DNA from: Gemmatimonadota bacterium
GTDB lineage: Bacteria > Latescibacterota > UBA2968 > UBA8231
Assembly (NCBI GenBank): GCA_009841115.1
Contig: VXML01000018.1
Location: 1 to 64,000, forward strand
DNA: 64,000 bases
Direction: 5' to 3'
Below the pieces are notes generated by a model. It was not told the origin of the DNA and made no database searches. It saw nothing but the letters and a program-made list of their open reading frames with translations. This document shows positions 1 through 7,374 of this stretch, one piece after another. Made by a program: the position numbers and the translations under genes. Within the stretch, counting starts at the first letter, position 1. Every line of letters begins with the position of its first letter.

Positions 1-2
1 GC

Positions 3-410
3 TACCGCGCCTGGATCAACGACTCGTACTGGCTGGTCATGCCCTACAAGCTCAAAGACACCGGCGTCACCCTGCACTATCGGGGCCTAGAAGCCACCGA
101 GGACGGCCGCCCTGCCGAAGTGCTGGAACTCACGTTCAAAGACGTCGGCGTCACCCCGCAGAACAAATACGCGGTCTGGATCGACCAAGAATCGCGGTTA
201 GTGACCCAATGGGCGTTCTACCGCGAGGCCGCCGATGCCGAGCCGCGCTTTATCGGTCCCTGGACCAACTGGCAGCGCCACGGATCGATTTTGCTCTCCG
301 ACGGTCGCGGCGAGCGCCAGCACACCGACGTGGCAGTCTTAGACAAATTGTCGCGTAAGGTTTTCACCAGTCCGGACCCGCTGGATTGCTCTTGTCTTCT
401 CGAAAAGTAG
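3..410 (+). CDS. Hypothetical protein, 5'-truncated by the window edge
   Basis: The reading frame is open from base 3, with Tyr-Arg-Ala-Trp-Ile-Asn-Asp before the first internal Met at base 39. The gene therefore almost certainly begins outside the window and only its last 135 or so residues are seen. The fragment is rich in Trp and acidic residues and has a repeating beta-strand look (for example NDSYWLVMPYKL and YAVWIDQESRLV). This resembles the C-terminal half of DUF6503-like or LolA-like proteins found in Bacteroidota and Gemmatimonadota, but that is only a family resemblance from memory. It ends 34 bases before a strong hairpin terminator. No catalytic motif is visible and function is unknown. 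Confidence 0.7.
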   Translation, partial: YRAWINDSYWLVMPYKLKDTGVTLHYRGLEATEDGRPAEVLELTFKDVGVTPQNKYAVWIDQESRLVTQWAFYREAADAEPRFIGPWTNWQRHGSILLSDGRGERQHTDVAVLDKLSRKVFTSPDPLDCSCLLEK

Positions 411-443
411 GTCCCGGCAGCGCTAGACCGATGCAGTCAACAC

Positions 444-476
444 AAAAAAGCCGACCCAATAGCTGGGTCGGCTTTT
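444..476. terminator. Bidirectional Rho-independent terminator
   Basis: A perfect 9-bp stem (450-458 pairing with 464-472, GCCGACCCA) encloses a 5-nt loop. It is flanked by an A-run on the left and TTTT on the right, so it can serve the plus-strand gene ending at 410 and the minus-strand PhyH gene ending at 497. Confidence 0.85.
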
Positions 477-496
477 GCTTCTAGGGTGCGTTCAGC

Positions 497-1309
497 TTAG
501 GCTGCCCGCAACTCGTTTTCAGGCGCGTTCTCCAGCCGCGACAGCCAGTAGGACACGTCGTAGTTCTCGTCTCCAGTCAAAAAGCGCCACAGCTTGATGC
601 GGTTGACGACCTCCAAGCGTACCTCGTTGCCATACCAGCGATGATTGGCGTTGAGCAGCGCGGGAATCTCCGCATCGTCGATATCGTCGGTATTCCACAG
701 CTTCTTTTGCCGCACCGTGGGGTTGAGCCGCAGCTTGAACATATAGCGCTTGCGGCCGGTTAGGTTGGGCTGGGCGCAGTGCCAGATGCCGTGGTGGGCC
801 ACGGCCACCGTGCCCGCCTTGCAGACCATCGGCATCTGCCCGAGGAAGTTTTGATAGCGGGCGATGTCCGACTCGCTGACGCGGCGGTAGTGACTGCCGG
901 GCAGGAACATGGTGCCGCCCATCTCGCGCGGCGTGTCGTGGGCAAAGTAAAAGAGCTGGATGTCAAAGTGCAGCCGGGTATCGATAATCGCGTCGGCGTG
1001 CCAAATCTGCCCGTGCTCGTGGTGGGCATCAACCGTATGCACGGCGTGGTGGTCGTAGAGCGGGCCGGGACCGACTAAGCTGTGGATAATCCCCTGAATC
1101 TGGGGCAAGCGCACAACTTGACCGACGGCCGCATCGGTCCACAATTCGGCGAGCGGCGCGCCAGCGCGGCCTCGTGGGACCCCGGCTTCCATCTCCGCGC
1201 ACGCGGCGCGATTGATCTCTTCGGGCACCAGCTCGTCGAAGCGCAAAAAGCCATCGGCGACAAACTGCGCCATTTGCTTGGTAGTAAGGAGATATTGCTT
1301 ATCGACCAT
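497..1309 (-). CDS. Phytanoyl-CoA dioxygenase (PhyH) family protein
   Basis: This is a 270-residue Fe(II)/2-oxoglutarate-dependent oxygenase of the PhyH family, a usual length for bacterial members. The iron-binding H-x-D is visible as H104-A-D106 in IWHAD. The distal His lies in the HHGIWH segment (about 172-177), followed by an Arg near 186-188 suited to binding 2-oxoglutarate. The GGTMFLPGSH block near 131-140 is typical of the family. The substrate cannot be told from sequence; bacterial members hydroxylate many small molecules. The start at 1309 has a GGAGG element upstream and overlaps the end of the small gene before it by 11 nt, so the two are probably translationally coupled. A second PhyH lies at 7561-8397. 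Confidence 0.9.
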   Translation of the reverse strand: MVDKQYLLTTKQMAQFVADGFLRFDELVPEEINRAACAEMEAGVPRGRAGAPLAELWTDAAVGQVVRLPQIQGIIHSLVGPGPLYDHHAVHTVDAHHEHGQIWHADAIIDTRLHFDIQLFYFAHDTPREMGGTMFLPGSHYRRVSESDIARYQNFLGQMPMVCKAGTVAVAHHGIWHCAQPNLTGRKRYMFKLRLNPTVRQKKLWNTDDIDDAEIPALLNANHRWYGNEVRLEVVNRIKLWRFLTGDENYDVSYWLSRLENAPENELRAA

Positions 1310-1583
1310 CGACGGCCTCCATCTTTTCGAGAATGTACTCGTATTTCAGGTAGGACGTGTTGTATTCCATGCCTGGATAGGCCGGGTACTGCTGGGGTAA
1401 TTGCACCACCCGCCACCCGTCTCGCATGGCCGCCACCACCGAAGGATAGGGCGGTTCCTCGCTATCGCCGCTGCTGGACCGGTCCTCGCCCGTGCCGTCA
1501 TACAGCGACCAAGCCACGGTTTGGCTATGTAAATCGGGAGAATGGGCGTAGAGCACCAATAGTTTCTGCCGGAGCTGAGCCAT
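1299..1583 (-). CDS. Small conserved-looking protein upstream of PhyH
   Basis: A 94-residue protein with a good ribosome site (GAGAGGA about 6 nt before the ATG). It overlaps the start of the PhyH gene by 11 nt, which strongly suggests an operon. The sequence is rich in Tyr, Pro and Ser, with a SQTVAWSLYDG segment and a QQYPAYPGMEYN segment. I see no signal peptide, membrane span or known motif. The coupling suggests a partner or accessory role for the dioxygenase, but this is inference only. Confidence 0.65.
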   Translation of the reverse strand: MAQLRQKLLVLYAHSPDLHSQTVAWSLYDGTGEDRSSSGDSEEPPYPSVVAAMRDGWRVVQLPQQYPAYPGMEYNTSYLKYEYILEKMEAVDGR

Positions 1584-1653
1584 AGCGTCCTCTCGTTAAG
1601 GATATTCAATAATAGGACGCGGCACAGCCCCCGACAATGGACCTGTTGCCCGC

Positions 1654-2499
1654 TCAGTTGTTCGAAAATTCGACCAACTGCCCGCCGCACTCGTCTTTCA
1701 TTTTTTCCAGCGCTCTGTTCCGCAACTGCCGCACGCGCTCGCGGGTGACGCCCATGGACTCGCCGATTTCCTCCAAGGTCTTGGGCGCGCTGTCGTCGAG
1801 ACCAAAATAAGCGCGGACGATGTGGGATTCGCGAGAGTCGAGCACCTTCAGACAATCGGCCACCGCCGCACGCATTTCCCTCTCGACGAAGCGCTCGTGA
1901 GAGCTGGGCTCAGCCGAGACAAAGGTCTGCGCAAACGTCACCTCGCTGTCGGCAAAGGCCGGGGCATCCAAGGGCAGGTCCGGCTGCCCCATCTCAAAGG
2001 CGTTGCGAATGCGCTCTGCCGAGAAATCGACGCAGGCGGCGATTTCCTCAACAGTCGGAGCGCGTCCTAGCTCTTGGGCGAGGACATCGGCTTCCTTTTC
2101 GACCTTCTGCCGGTCGCTGACCCGACTCAAGGGCGGACGGGCAATTTTGCCGTGTTCGGCTAAGGCGCGGAGGATCGCCTGGCGAATCCACCACACTGCA
2201 TAGGTGATGAACTTAAAACCGCGCGTCTCGTCGAAGCGCTGGACGGCTTCTAGCAGCCCGAGATTGCCCTCGGAAATCAACTCGATCAACGAGAGACCAG
2301 ACTCGTGGTACTCGCGAGCGACGCGCACTACGAAGCGCAAATTGGCCCGCACCAGCGCCTGACGCGCCTCTTCGTCCCCTGCTTTAGCGCGCTTAAAGAG
2401 GGCAACTTCTTCCTCGCGGCTGAGCGGCTCGGCGTCTTTTATGTCGCGCCAGTAGAGATCGGTCGCCGAGTACATTGTTGCTCTGTTTTGTGCTTTCAT
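1654..2499 (-). CDS. RNA polymerase sigma factor, RpoD/SigA-like (short form)
   Basis: This sigma-70 family factor is about 281 residues, close to the short primary sigma factors of Bacteroidetes, and lacks the long acidic region 1.1. Region 1.2 (DLYWRDIKDAEPLSREEE) is followed by regions 2.1-2.4, including GNLGLLEAVQRFDE and the core-binding/melting block FITYAVWWIRQAI. Region 3 comes next, and region 4.2 carries a helix-turn-helix (TLEEIGESMGVTRERVRQL). I prefer the Met codon at 2499 because it has a GAGGA element 5 nt upstream; a Met five codons earlier (2514) has none. It may be the primary sigma factor or a group 2 paralog, and one window cannot settle this. Confidence 0.85.
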   Translation of the reverse strand: MKAQNRATMYSATDLYWRDIKDAEPLSREEEVALFKRAKAGDEEARQALVRANLRFVVRVAREYHESGLSLIELISEGNLGLLEAVQRFDETRGFKFITYAVWWIRQAILRALAEHGKIARPPLSRVSDRQKVEKEADVLAQELGRAPTVEEIAACVDFSAERIRNAFEMGQPDLPLDAPAFADSEVTFAQTFVSAEPSSHERFVEREMRAAVADCLKVLDSRESHIVRAYFGLDDSAPKTLEEIGESMGVTRERVRQLRNRALEKMKDECGGQLVEFSNN

Positions 2500-2618
2500 T
2501 TTAGTCCTCAACATTTTCAGAGAAAAACTTTTACGTTCACGTTAAGGTTTAAGATAGAACACCAAGTGAACATGCGCAAATACTATCTTCCTTTGGACGC
2601 ACCAATAGGGCCAAACGT

Positions 2619-3041
2619 TCAATCTAAAGGTGTTTGGCGATTCTTTTTTTTCTTGGAATGACGCCGCTTGCTGTCGAGGCGACGGGCTTGAGCGGCGCGG
2701 CTGGGCTTGGTTTTTTTGCGTTTGGGCTGCGTCTTGAGCGCCTCGGCGAGCAGGGCGGCCAGTTTGTCGAGGCAGTCGGTGCGATTGCGTCCCTGCGTGC
2801 GAAATCGCTCTGACTGGATCACCAGTGCGCCTGTGCTATTCAGCCGCGTGGCGAGCTTCTCGGCAATCCGCTGGCGCTGCTCGTCGCTGAGCACCGCACT
2901 GTGGACAAAGTCGTACTGTAGCTCGACGGAGGTATTGAGCTTGTTGACGTTTTGTCCCCCCGGCCCCGAACTGCGGCGAAATTTGAAGCGCAGTTCGGAA
3001 AGCGGGATGGAAAGAGTAGGCGAAACGTACAAGGTTTCCAT
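2619..3041 (-). CDS. arfB: Alternative ribosome-rescue factor ArfB / peptidyl-tRNA hydrolase
   Basis: A 140-residue protein carrying the release-factor GGQ motif within SSGPGGQNVNK (about residues 24-34), as in ArfB/YaeJ and mitochondrial ICT1. The family releases nascent peptides from ribosomes stalled on messages without a stop codon, and its basic tail sits in the empty mRNA channel. The tail here is very basic (KRKKTKPSRAAQARR, then SKKKKNRQ), which is the expected ArfB feature and separates it from full-length RF1/RF2. The length matches the family. Confidence 0.92.
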   Translation of the reverse strand: METLYVSPTLSIPLSELRFKFRRSSGPGGQNVNKLNTSVELQYDFVHSAVLSDEQRQRIAEKLATRLNSTGALVIQSERFRTQGRNRTDCLDKLAALLAEALKTQPKRKKTKPSRAAQARRLDSKRRHSKKKKNRQTPLD

Positions 3042-3163
3042 AATTAGTGGTCGCTTCCCAGCCTACAGGCTCGGTTGGTACGGCCTGCGGACTTGAAGAT
3101 AACCTAATGCCTATCCTTTATTATGACATCTGCTATCACGTTTTCGCCAAGGAGATATCCTCT

Positions 3164-4330
3164 ATGAAACGCTACACTGCAGCAATCGTCGGCTGTGGCT
3201 CCATCGGCAACGCCCACATGGAAGGCTACAATCTCGTCGACGAGGTCGAGGTGGTCGCCGTGGCCGATCCGGTTTCCATGGCCCGCAAAACCTACGTGGA
3301 CACATACGGCATCCCGCAGGAATTTGACACAGTCGAAGAGATGATGGAAAAGGCCCGGCCCGACATCGTCAGCGTCTGCACTTGGCACCTTTTGCATCCG
3401 GCACCCACCATTGCCGCAGCCGCAGGCGGTGCCCGCGCCGTCATCTGCGAAAAGCCCATGGCCATCGGCATGGCCGCAGCCGACTCCATGGTCGATGCCT
3501 GCGAGGCTCATGGTACCCAACTGGTCATCAGCCATCAGCGCCGCTTTACCCCGGGCTGGAAAAAGGCCAAGGCGCTAGTCGAAGAGGGCGCGATTGGCAC
3601 GCCGGTCTTCGTCACCAACAAGGTCGCCGACGGCCTGACCAATTGGGGCACGCACTCCATTGACGGCTCGCGCTTCGTGCTCGGCGACCCCCGCGCCCAA
3701 TGGGTCATGGGCGCAGTCGAGCGCCGCACCGATCGCTACGAGCGCGACACCATGATCGAAGACGCCTGCATGGGCTTGGTTCACTTCGCCGGCGACCTCC
3801 AGCTTTTCATTCAGTCCGACCTCATGCGCGAGGGGGCTGGTGCCGGCTGCTTTGAAATCCGGGGTAGTGAAGGACTTTTATCCGTGCGCGAAACCCGGCT
3901 CCAGATTATGAATGCCTCCTCTGGTGGCTGGCGCGACGTCGATCTCGCGCTCACCGAAGGCTCCAAGGCCATTGGCGGCAACACCAACGCCGCCCAAGTC
4001 CGCGAACTCATCGCCTGTCTCGAAGGCCACAAGGCCGAGCACCGCAACGCCGGCACCACGGCCCGCGATACAGTGGAAATTATGATGGCCCTCTACGAAT
4101 CGGCGCGCCGCAATCGCGTGATCCACCTGCCGCTAGAAGAAAAAGACTATCCCCTCCAACTCATGGTCGATGAGGGCGGCCTGCCCGTGGAAGTCGAGGG
4201 CCGCTACGACATTCGAGGCTTTCTCAAGCGCGACGGCATCGACGAGGCCAAGTACAAGAAGCTCTCGGACGAGGGCATGGGGCACCACCAAATCATGCGC
4301 CAACTCCACGACGAAATGAACCCGCGTTGA
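3164..4330 (+). CDS. Gfo/Idh/MocA family oxidoreductase
   Basis: A 388-residue NAD(P)-dependent oxidoreductase. The N-terminal Rossmann fold shows IVGCGSIGNAH (residues 8-18), the VVAVADP segment and the family signature CEKPMA near 95-100. The C-terminal alpha/beta domain carries the substrate site. The family acts on sugars, inositols and related polyols, and the exact substrate is not readable. I chose the ATG at 3164 because AAGGAG lies just upstream (3149-3154) and the glycine-rich loop then sits at its normal N-terminal position. The frame is open 39 codons further upstream to 3047, but that extension looks unlike a protein start. It is divergent from arfB. Confidence 0.9.
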   Translation: MKRYTAAIVGCGSIGNAHMEGYNLVDEVEVVAVADPVSMARKTYVDTYGIPQEFDTVEEMMEKARPDIVSVCTWHLLHPAPTIAAAAGGARAVICEKPMAIGMAAADSMVDACEAHGTQLVISHQRRFTPGWKKAKALVEEGAIGTPVFVTNKVADGLTNWGTHSIDGSRFVLGDPRAQWVMGAVERRTDRYERDTMIEDACMGLVHFAGDLQLFIQSDLMREGAGAGCFEIRGSEGLLSVRETRLQIMNASSGGWRDVDLALTEGSKAIGGNTNAAQVRELIACLEGHKAEHRNAGTTARDTVEIMMALYESARRNRVIHLPLEEKDYPLQLMVDEGGLPVEVEGRYDIRGFLKRDGIDEAKYKKLSDEGMGHHQIMRQLHDEMNPR

Positions 4331-4338
4331 GCGGGGCC

Positions 4339-4373
4339 GGGGCCGGGGCAATATATTGACATTCCCCGGCCCC
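4339..4373. terminator. GC-rich hairpin between the oxidoreductase and rpsR
   Basis: A perfect 10-bp stem (4339-4348 with 4364-4373, GGGGCCGGGG) has a 15-nt loop and a T-rich stretch starting near 4382. It probably terminates the oxidoreductase transcript, but its loop also holds a TTGACA box, so promoter and terminator overlap here. Confidence 0.6.
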
Positions 4374-4384
4374 TCCTGTACTTT
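4356..4384 (+). promoter_or_regulatory. Possible sigma70-type promoter for rpsR-BMC
   Basis: A perfect -35 TTGACA (4356-4361) is followed after 17 nt by TACTTT (4379-4384), a poor -10. Position and spacing suit the rpsR transcript, but the -10 is weak, so this is tentative. Confidence 0.4.
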
Positions 4385-4402
4385 TTATTCTTTTAAACTT
4401 GC

Positions 4403-4669
4403 GTGCCCGCTCAGGCGGGTGCCTTAAAAAGGAGCGTCGTCATCGCCAAGTTTCGCAGCTCGCGCCGAGAGGCCGTAGCCAAGCTCAAGTCCGAAGACAT
4501 CGACTACAAGCGCCTCGATGTCCTAGTCAAGTTTATCACGCCGACCGGCAAGATCGAATCGGCCCGGCGCACCGGTGCCACGCGCAAGCAGCAGACGCGC
4601 GTCGTTCGCGCCATCAAGCGCGCCCGCTATTTAGCGCTCGTCCCCCATACCCTCGACGACACTCGTTGA
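4403..4669 (+). CDS. rpsR: 30S ribosomal protein bS18
   Basis: The core shows the S18 signature: IDYKRLDVLVKFITPTGKI, then an Arg/Thr-Gly turn, then RAIKRARYLALVP. S18 binds S6 and 16S rRNA in the platform of the small subunit. The gene is usually between rpsF/ssb and rplI, but neither flanks it here. The only conventional start is GTG at 4403, giving 88 residues, with no good ribosome site. A strong AAAAAGGAG (4426-4434) instead precedes an ATC codon at 4442, from which the protein would begin as I/M-AKFRSSRR with a typical S18 length. The extra 13 N-terminal residues lie over a small inverted repeat (CCCGC-TCAG-GCGGG), so the true start may be the ATC. Confidence 0.88.
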   Translation: MPAQAGALKRSVVIAKFRSSRREAVAKLKSEDIDYKRLDVLVKFITPTGKIESARRTGATRKQQTRVVRAIKRARYLALVPHTLDDTR

Positions 4670-4687
4670 CCGAGCCATGCGCGCCCA

Positions 4688-5137
4688 ATGGCTGCCATAG
4701 GGCTGATTGAGACCCGCGGTCTCGTCGGCGTCATCGAAGCAGCCGACGCAGCCGTAAAATCCGCTCCGGTCGAACTCCTCGGTATCAAGCCCATCGGCGG
4801 CGGGCTAGTTTCAACGCACTTTAGAGGTGAGGTTGCCGCCGTCCAAGTGGCGGTGCAAGCCGGCGTCGAAGCCGCGCTCAAGGTCAGCCAAGTGATTAGC
4901 CACCGCGTCATTCCCGCCCCTCATTTAGACGTAGAAAACCTGCTCCTGCACCAATCGCAGGCAGCTTCCCCGCCAGCGCAGCCACCCCCCGACGAACTAG
5001 AGGACTTGCCAGTCACCCGTCTGCGCCAACTCGTGCGCCAGCTACCCGACGCTCAACTCAAAGGCCGCCAAGTTTCGCGGGCCAACAAAGAAACGCTCCT
5101 CCGCGAACTGCGCCGCGCCTCGGCACCAGACACTTAA
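4688..5137 (+). CDS. Bacterial microcompartment (BMC-domain) shell protein with C-terminal extension
   Basis: Residues 1-88 form a single BMC domain of the hexameric shell type (PduA/CcmK-like). They begin MAAIGLIETRGLVGVIEAAD, have a pore loop IKPIGGGLVST where KIGSG or similar is usual, and continue with RGEVAAVQVAVQAGVEAA. Such hexamers tile the protein shell of carboxysomes and metabolosomes. After a Pro-rich linker (about 92-106) there is a helical tail of about 40 residues. It has an LRQLVRQL segment, a KGRQVSRANKETLL segment and LRELRRA, similar in pattern to SAP or Rho-N-type nucleic-acid-binding domains. It lies 18 nt after rpsR on the same strand. No other microcompartment gene or encapsulated enzyme is recognisable in this window. 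Confidence 0.9.
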   Translation: MAAIGLIETRGLVGVIEAADAAVKSAPVELLGIKPIGGGLVSTHFRGEVAAVQVAVQAGVEAALKVSQVISHRVIPAPHLDVENLLLHQSQAASPPAQPPPDELEDLPVTRLRQLVRQLPDAQLKGRQVSRANKETLLRELRRASAPDT

Positions 5138-5153
5138 ACCATACGAGGTCTCA

Positions 5154-5474
5154 GTGGACAACCTGTGGAAAAATCTCGTGAAAGGGCTGCAAGAAGGCGC
5201 GGCCACCGCCGCCGATAAGGCCAGCGACCTGACCCGTCTAGCGCGTGCCCGGCTCGATATCGCCGCTGCCAAAAACCAGCTCCACCGCACTCAAGCGGAT
5301 CTCGGAGCGCGGGTCCACCAGCTTCTCGAAGCCGGTTCCGACCCCGTGACCGACGATCAAGTACAAGCACTAAATCAACAGATCAAGGAACAGAGTGCTG
5401 CGCTCGCCGATTGCGAAGCGGCCTATGAAGCGCTGCAAAGCGCGGTGCGCGCGGAAGAGCACAACGCTGATTAA
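5154..5474 (+). CDS. Small coiled-coil protein downstream of the BMC gene
   Basis: A 106-residue protein read from GTG at 5154, 16 nt after the BMC gene. It is almost entirely helical: an amphipathic N-terminus (MDNLWKNLVKGLQEGA), then a long heptad-like stretch rich in Ala, Gln and Glu. The pattern of a short amphipathic helix plus one coiled coil resembles small YtxH-, PspA- or apolipoprotein-like proteins. No enzyme motif or membrane span is visible. Because it follows the BMC gene closely, a role with that shell protein is possible but unproven. Confidence 0.65.
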   Translation: MDNLWKNLVKGLQEGAATAADKASDLTRLARARLDIAAAKNQLHRTQADLGARVHQLLEAGSDPVTDDQVQALNQQIKEQSAALADCEAAYEALQSAVRAEEHNAD

Positions 5475-5506
5475 ATTAGAGACTCTAACAAAACCCCTCG
5501 GGATGC

Positions 5507-5561
5507 CCCTTCGACAAGCTTAGGGACCGCACTGCCAAAGTACCCTGAGCCTGTCGAAGGG
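5507..5561. repeat. Palindromic REP-like element
   Basis: Two 19-bp arms (5507-5525 and 5543-5561) are inverted copies matching at 17 of 19 positions, around a 17-nt centre. The core TTCGACAAGCTTAGG / CCTGAGCCTGTCGAA is of the same type as dispersed palindromes found between genes in many bacterial genomes. It lies in the gap before the DUF6883-like gene. Confidence 0.8.
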
Positions 5562-5611
5562 AGCCTCACCGTGCCTTTAGGCGTGACATCCAGTTTGGCC
5601 AGGGCCTCTAA

Positions 5612-5959
5612 GTGATTATACCCAACGCAGAACACGCCTTCATTGACATCAGGAAGCTCAGGGATTATACGCTTAACCCACAGCACCGCGTTGGTCGTCA
5701 TAAGGCGCGTTTATTTTATTCTATATTTGGGATTACACAAGAAGATGTAGAGGTACTGCGTAATATTCTGCTCGAGGTCATTCGCACACATGAGGCAACG
5801 CTAGGGACACAAGATGCTCACGGACAGCGTTATGAATTGGATTTTATGATGAACTGGCAAGGGCATCAAGCCTTGGTCCGTAGTGTTTGGAATATCAGAT
5901 CCCGCGAGCAGCATCCTCGCCTTGTTACATGCTATCCTTTGAAAGGGAGGCAAGTATGA
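5612..5959 (+). CDS. DUF6883-like protein, first gene of a two-gene module
   Basis: A 115-residue protein read from GTG at 5612. It contains AFIDIRKLRDYTLNP and then HRVGRHKARLFYSIFGI, the arrangement I associate with the DUF6883 family (a nearly invariant D-x-R/KL-x-DY-x-L-N start and a GxHKAxxF block). It ends with the pattern of a small alpha/beta fold (YELDFMMNWQGHQALVRSVWNIR). Its stop overlaps the next start by 4 nt (ATGA), so the two are co-translated. Codon and base use are visibly less GC-rich than in the neighbours, as expected for an acquired module. Families like this are often paired like toxin and antitoxin, but no activity can be shown from sequence. Confidence 0.75.
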   Translation: MIIPNAEHAFIDIRKLRDYTLNPQHRVGRHKARLFYSIFGITQEDVEVLRNILLEVIRTHEATLGTQDAHGQRYELDFMMNWQGHQALVRSVWNIRSREQHPRLVTCYPLKGRQV

Positions 5960-6198
5960 GAAATGATATTCGTCTATTGGATGTGGTGGCATTAACAATC
6001 GATAAGCTGGAACACAAGTTGGTACGCGGCGAAATAGGCACGGTCGTAGAATGTCATCCTGATGACGGCTATGAAGTAGAATTTGTAGCTCAAGATGGCT
6101 ACACCTATGCCCTTATAACATGTGAGGGGAAATATCTCCTGCCATTACGTGAAAAACGGACAGCTTATGACACCACAGCTATTTCTGTTTTAGCCTGA
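5956..6198 (+). CDS. DUF4926-like protein, second gene of the module
   Basis: An 80-residue protein starting at the ATG that overlaps the upstream stop by 4 nt, with AAGGGAGG just before it. The sequence (LLDVVALTIDKLEHKLVRGEIGTVVE, then a DGYEVEFV segment) matches the DUF4926 pattern, a small beta-barrel-like fold with a G-x-x-G-T-V-V core. Proteins of this kind are commonly found directly after DUF6883-like genes. It shares the lower GC content of its partner. A role as an antidote or accessory to the upstream protein is plausible but inferred from arrangement only. Confidence 0.75.
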   Translation: MRNDIRLLDVVALTIDKLEHKLVRGEIGTVVECHPDDGYEVEFVAQDGYTYALITCEGKYLLPLREKRTAYDTTAISVLA

Positions 6199-6249
6199 CG
6201 GCGTAGCATAAAGCGAATGTACCTGAGAAGATGGAGTGCACGACGTCGA

Positions 6250-7374
6250 TTAACAGTCTATCGGCAGCATTTGCGGGGCTTTGCCGACCGTGCCGTCAGC
6301 GGATAAAAATTCACCAACCATACCCTTCGGGTCCTCGCTGTACTGAGCCACCAGCGCCATACCGTCGGCCTCGCCAGCAATTCCCGTAACTTCGTTTAAC
6401 AACAAGTCCTGTTCCTGAGCCGTCATTACCGGAAATCCGTAGTGGCGGCTCGCGTATTTCAACGGGCCGCTCTCTGCCGTGCGCACGCTGGCCCACTCCG
6501 CGTGCCGGGCCAGCCGGGCGCGATTGTATTCGTTGGCAGCAGGAGGTGTGGAGTGCAGCAGATTCTGCGCGACCGGCACCAACGTCTCGTCAATCTCCAC
6601 GCCGACCGAGTTTCTTCCCGCTGTTAGGGCCGCCGCCAGCGTCGTTCCAGTTCCTGCAAACGGATCGAGCACCACGTCTTCTTTAACGGAAAACATGCAG
6701 ACGAGCCGGTAGGCCAACTCAAACGGAAAGGCCGCGCTGCGCTCGCGGGTCGGCGCATCGACCAGCCCCTGCGAAGTTCCCTTTACATCGAGCCACACGT
6801 CCGAAAACCAGACGTTGCGCTCCTCCCAGAAGAAGGCGCTCTCACGGCGCTTGGCTTTCTCCGCGGCCGTTGTGAATGTCCGCCGCCGCCCTTTTCTAAG
6901 CACGAGAATGTACTCGTGCTCGTAGGTCACATACGCCCCTACGGGCAGCATCCCAGACCCCATGAATTTGTTGGGGGCGTTGGTCTGTTTGCGCCAGAGT
7001 ATATCGGGCAAAGCGGCAAAACCCTGGCCGAGGAAGCTGCTGAGGATGCGGGAGTGATTGGAGTATAACTGGAAGTCGCCATCCATGGTACGGGTCGCGT
7101 CGCCGATATTGATGCAGGCAATGGCCCCCGGCTTCATGACGCGGTTGCACTCCAGCCAAACCGCATCGAGCAGTTCGTGCATGAATGCGAAAGCGGCCTG
7201 CCCGTTGCCGAGAGACAGTTGCTCCCCAATACGACCATCTTGGAGCGCGAAAATCTCATCCCACATTTCCACCATCGGATAGGGCGGCGAAGTGACGATC
7301 AAATCGACCGACTCATCCGCGATTCCCCCCATGGACTGAGCAGGGCCGCATATCAGCTTAGCGGTGGTTTGCAT
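6250..7374 (-). CDS. Site-specific DNA methyltransferase (probably N4-cytosine)
   Basis: A 374-residue amino-methyltransferase. The catalytic motif TSPPYP (residues 28-33) precedes the S-adenosylmethionine-binding motif DPFAGTGTT (237-245), the beta-class order. SPPY rather than D/NPPY favours N4-cytosine methylation over N6-adenine, although the motif alone does not prove it. The middle part (about 100-215) probably holds target recognition. The start at 7374 gives a normal N-terminus. No restriction endonuclease is recognisable on either side, so the enzyme looks solitary. It lies next to the low-GC DUF6883/DUF4926 pair, suggesting a small acquired patch. Confidence 0.88.
   Translation of the reverse strand: MQTTAKLICGPAQSMGGIADESVDLIVTSPPYPMVEMWDEIFALQDGRIGEQLSLGNGQAAFAFMHELLDAVWLECNRVMKPGAIACINIGDATRTMDGDFQLYSNHSRILSSFLGQGFAALPDILWRKQTNAPNKFMGSGMLPVGAYVTYEHEYILVLRKGRRRTFTTAAEKAKRRESAFFWEERNVWFSDVWLDVKGTSQGLVDAPTRERSAAFPFELAYRLVCMFSVKEDVVLDPFAGTGTTLAAALTAGRNSVGVEIDETLVPVAQNLLHSTPPAANEYNRARLARHAEWASVRTAESGPLKYASRHYGFPVMTAQEQDLLLNEVTGIAGEADGMALVAQYSEDPKGMVGEFLSADGTVGKAPQMLPIDC

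Noticed and set aside
1082-1585. 167-residue plus-strand frame antisense to PhyH and its small partner
   Set aside because: No ribosome site, low-complexity ending, and opposite to genes with good start signals.
5471-5701. 76-residue minus-strand frame over the palindromic repeat
   Set aside because: It reads through the REP-like element and the start of the DUF6883-like gene; no ribosome site or family support.
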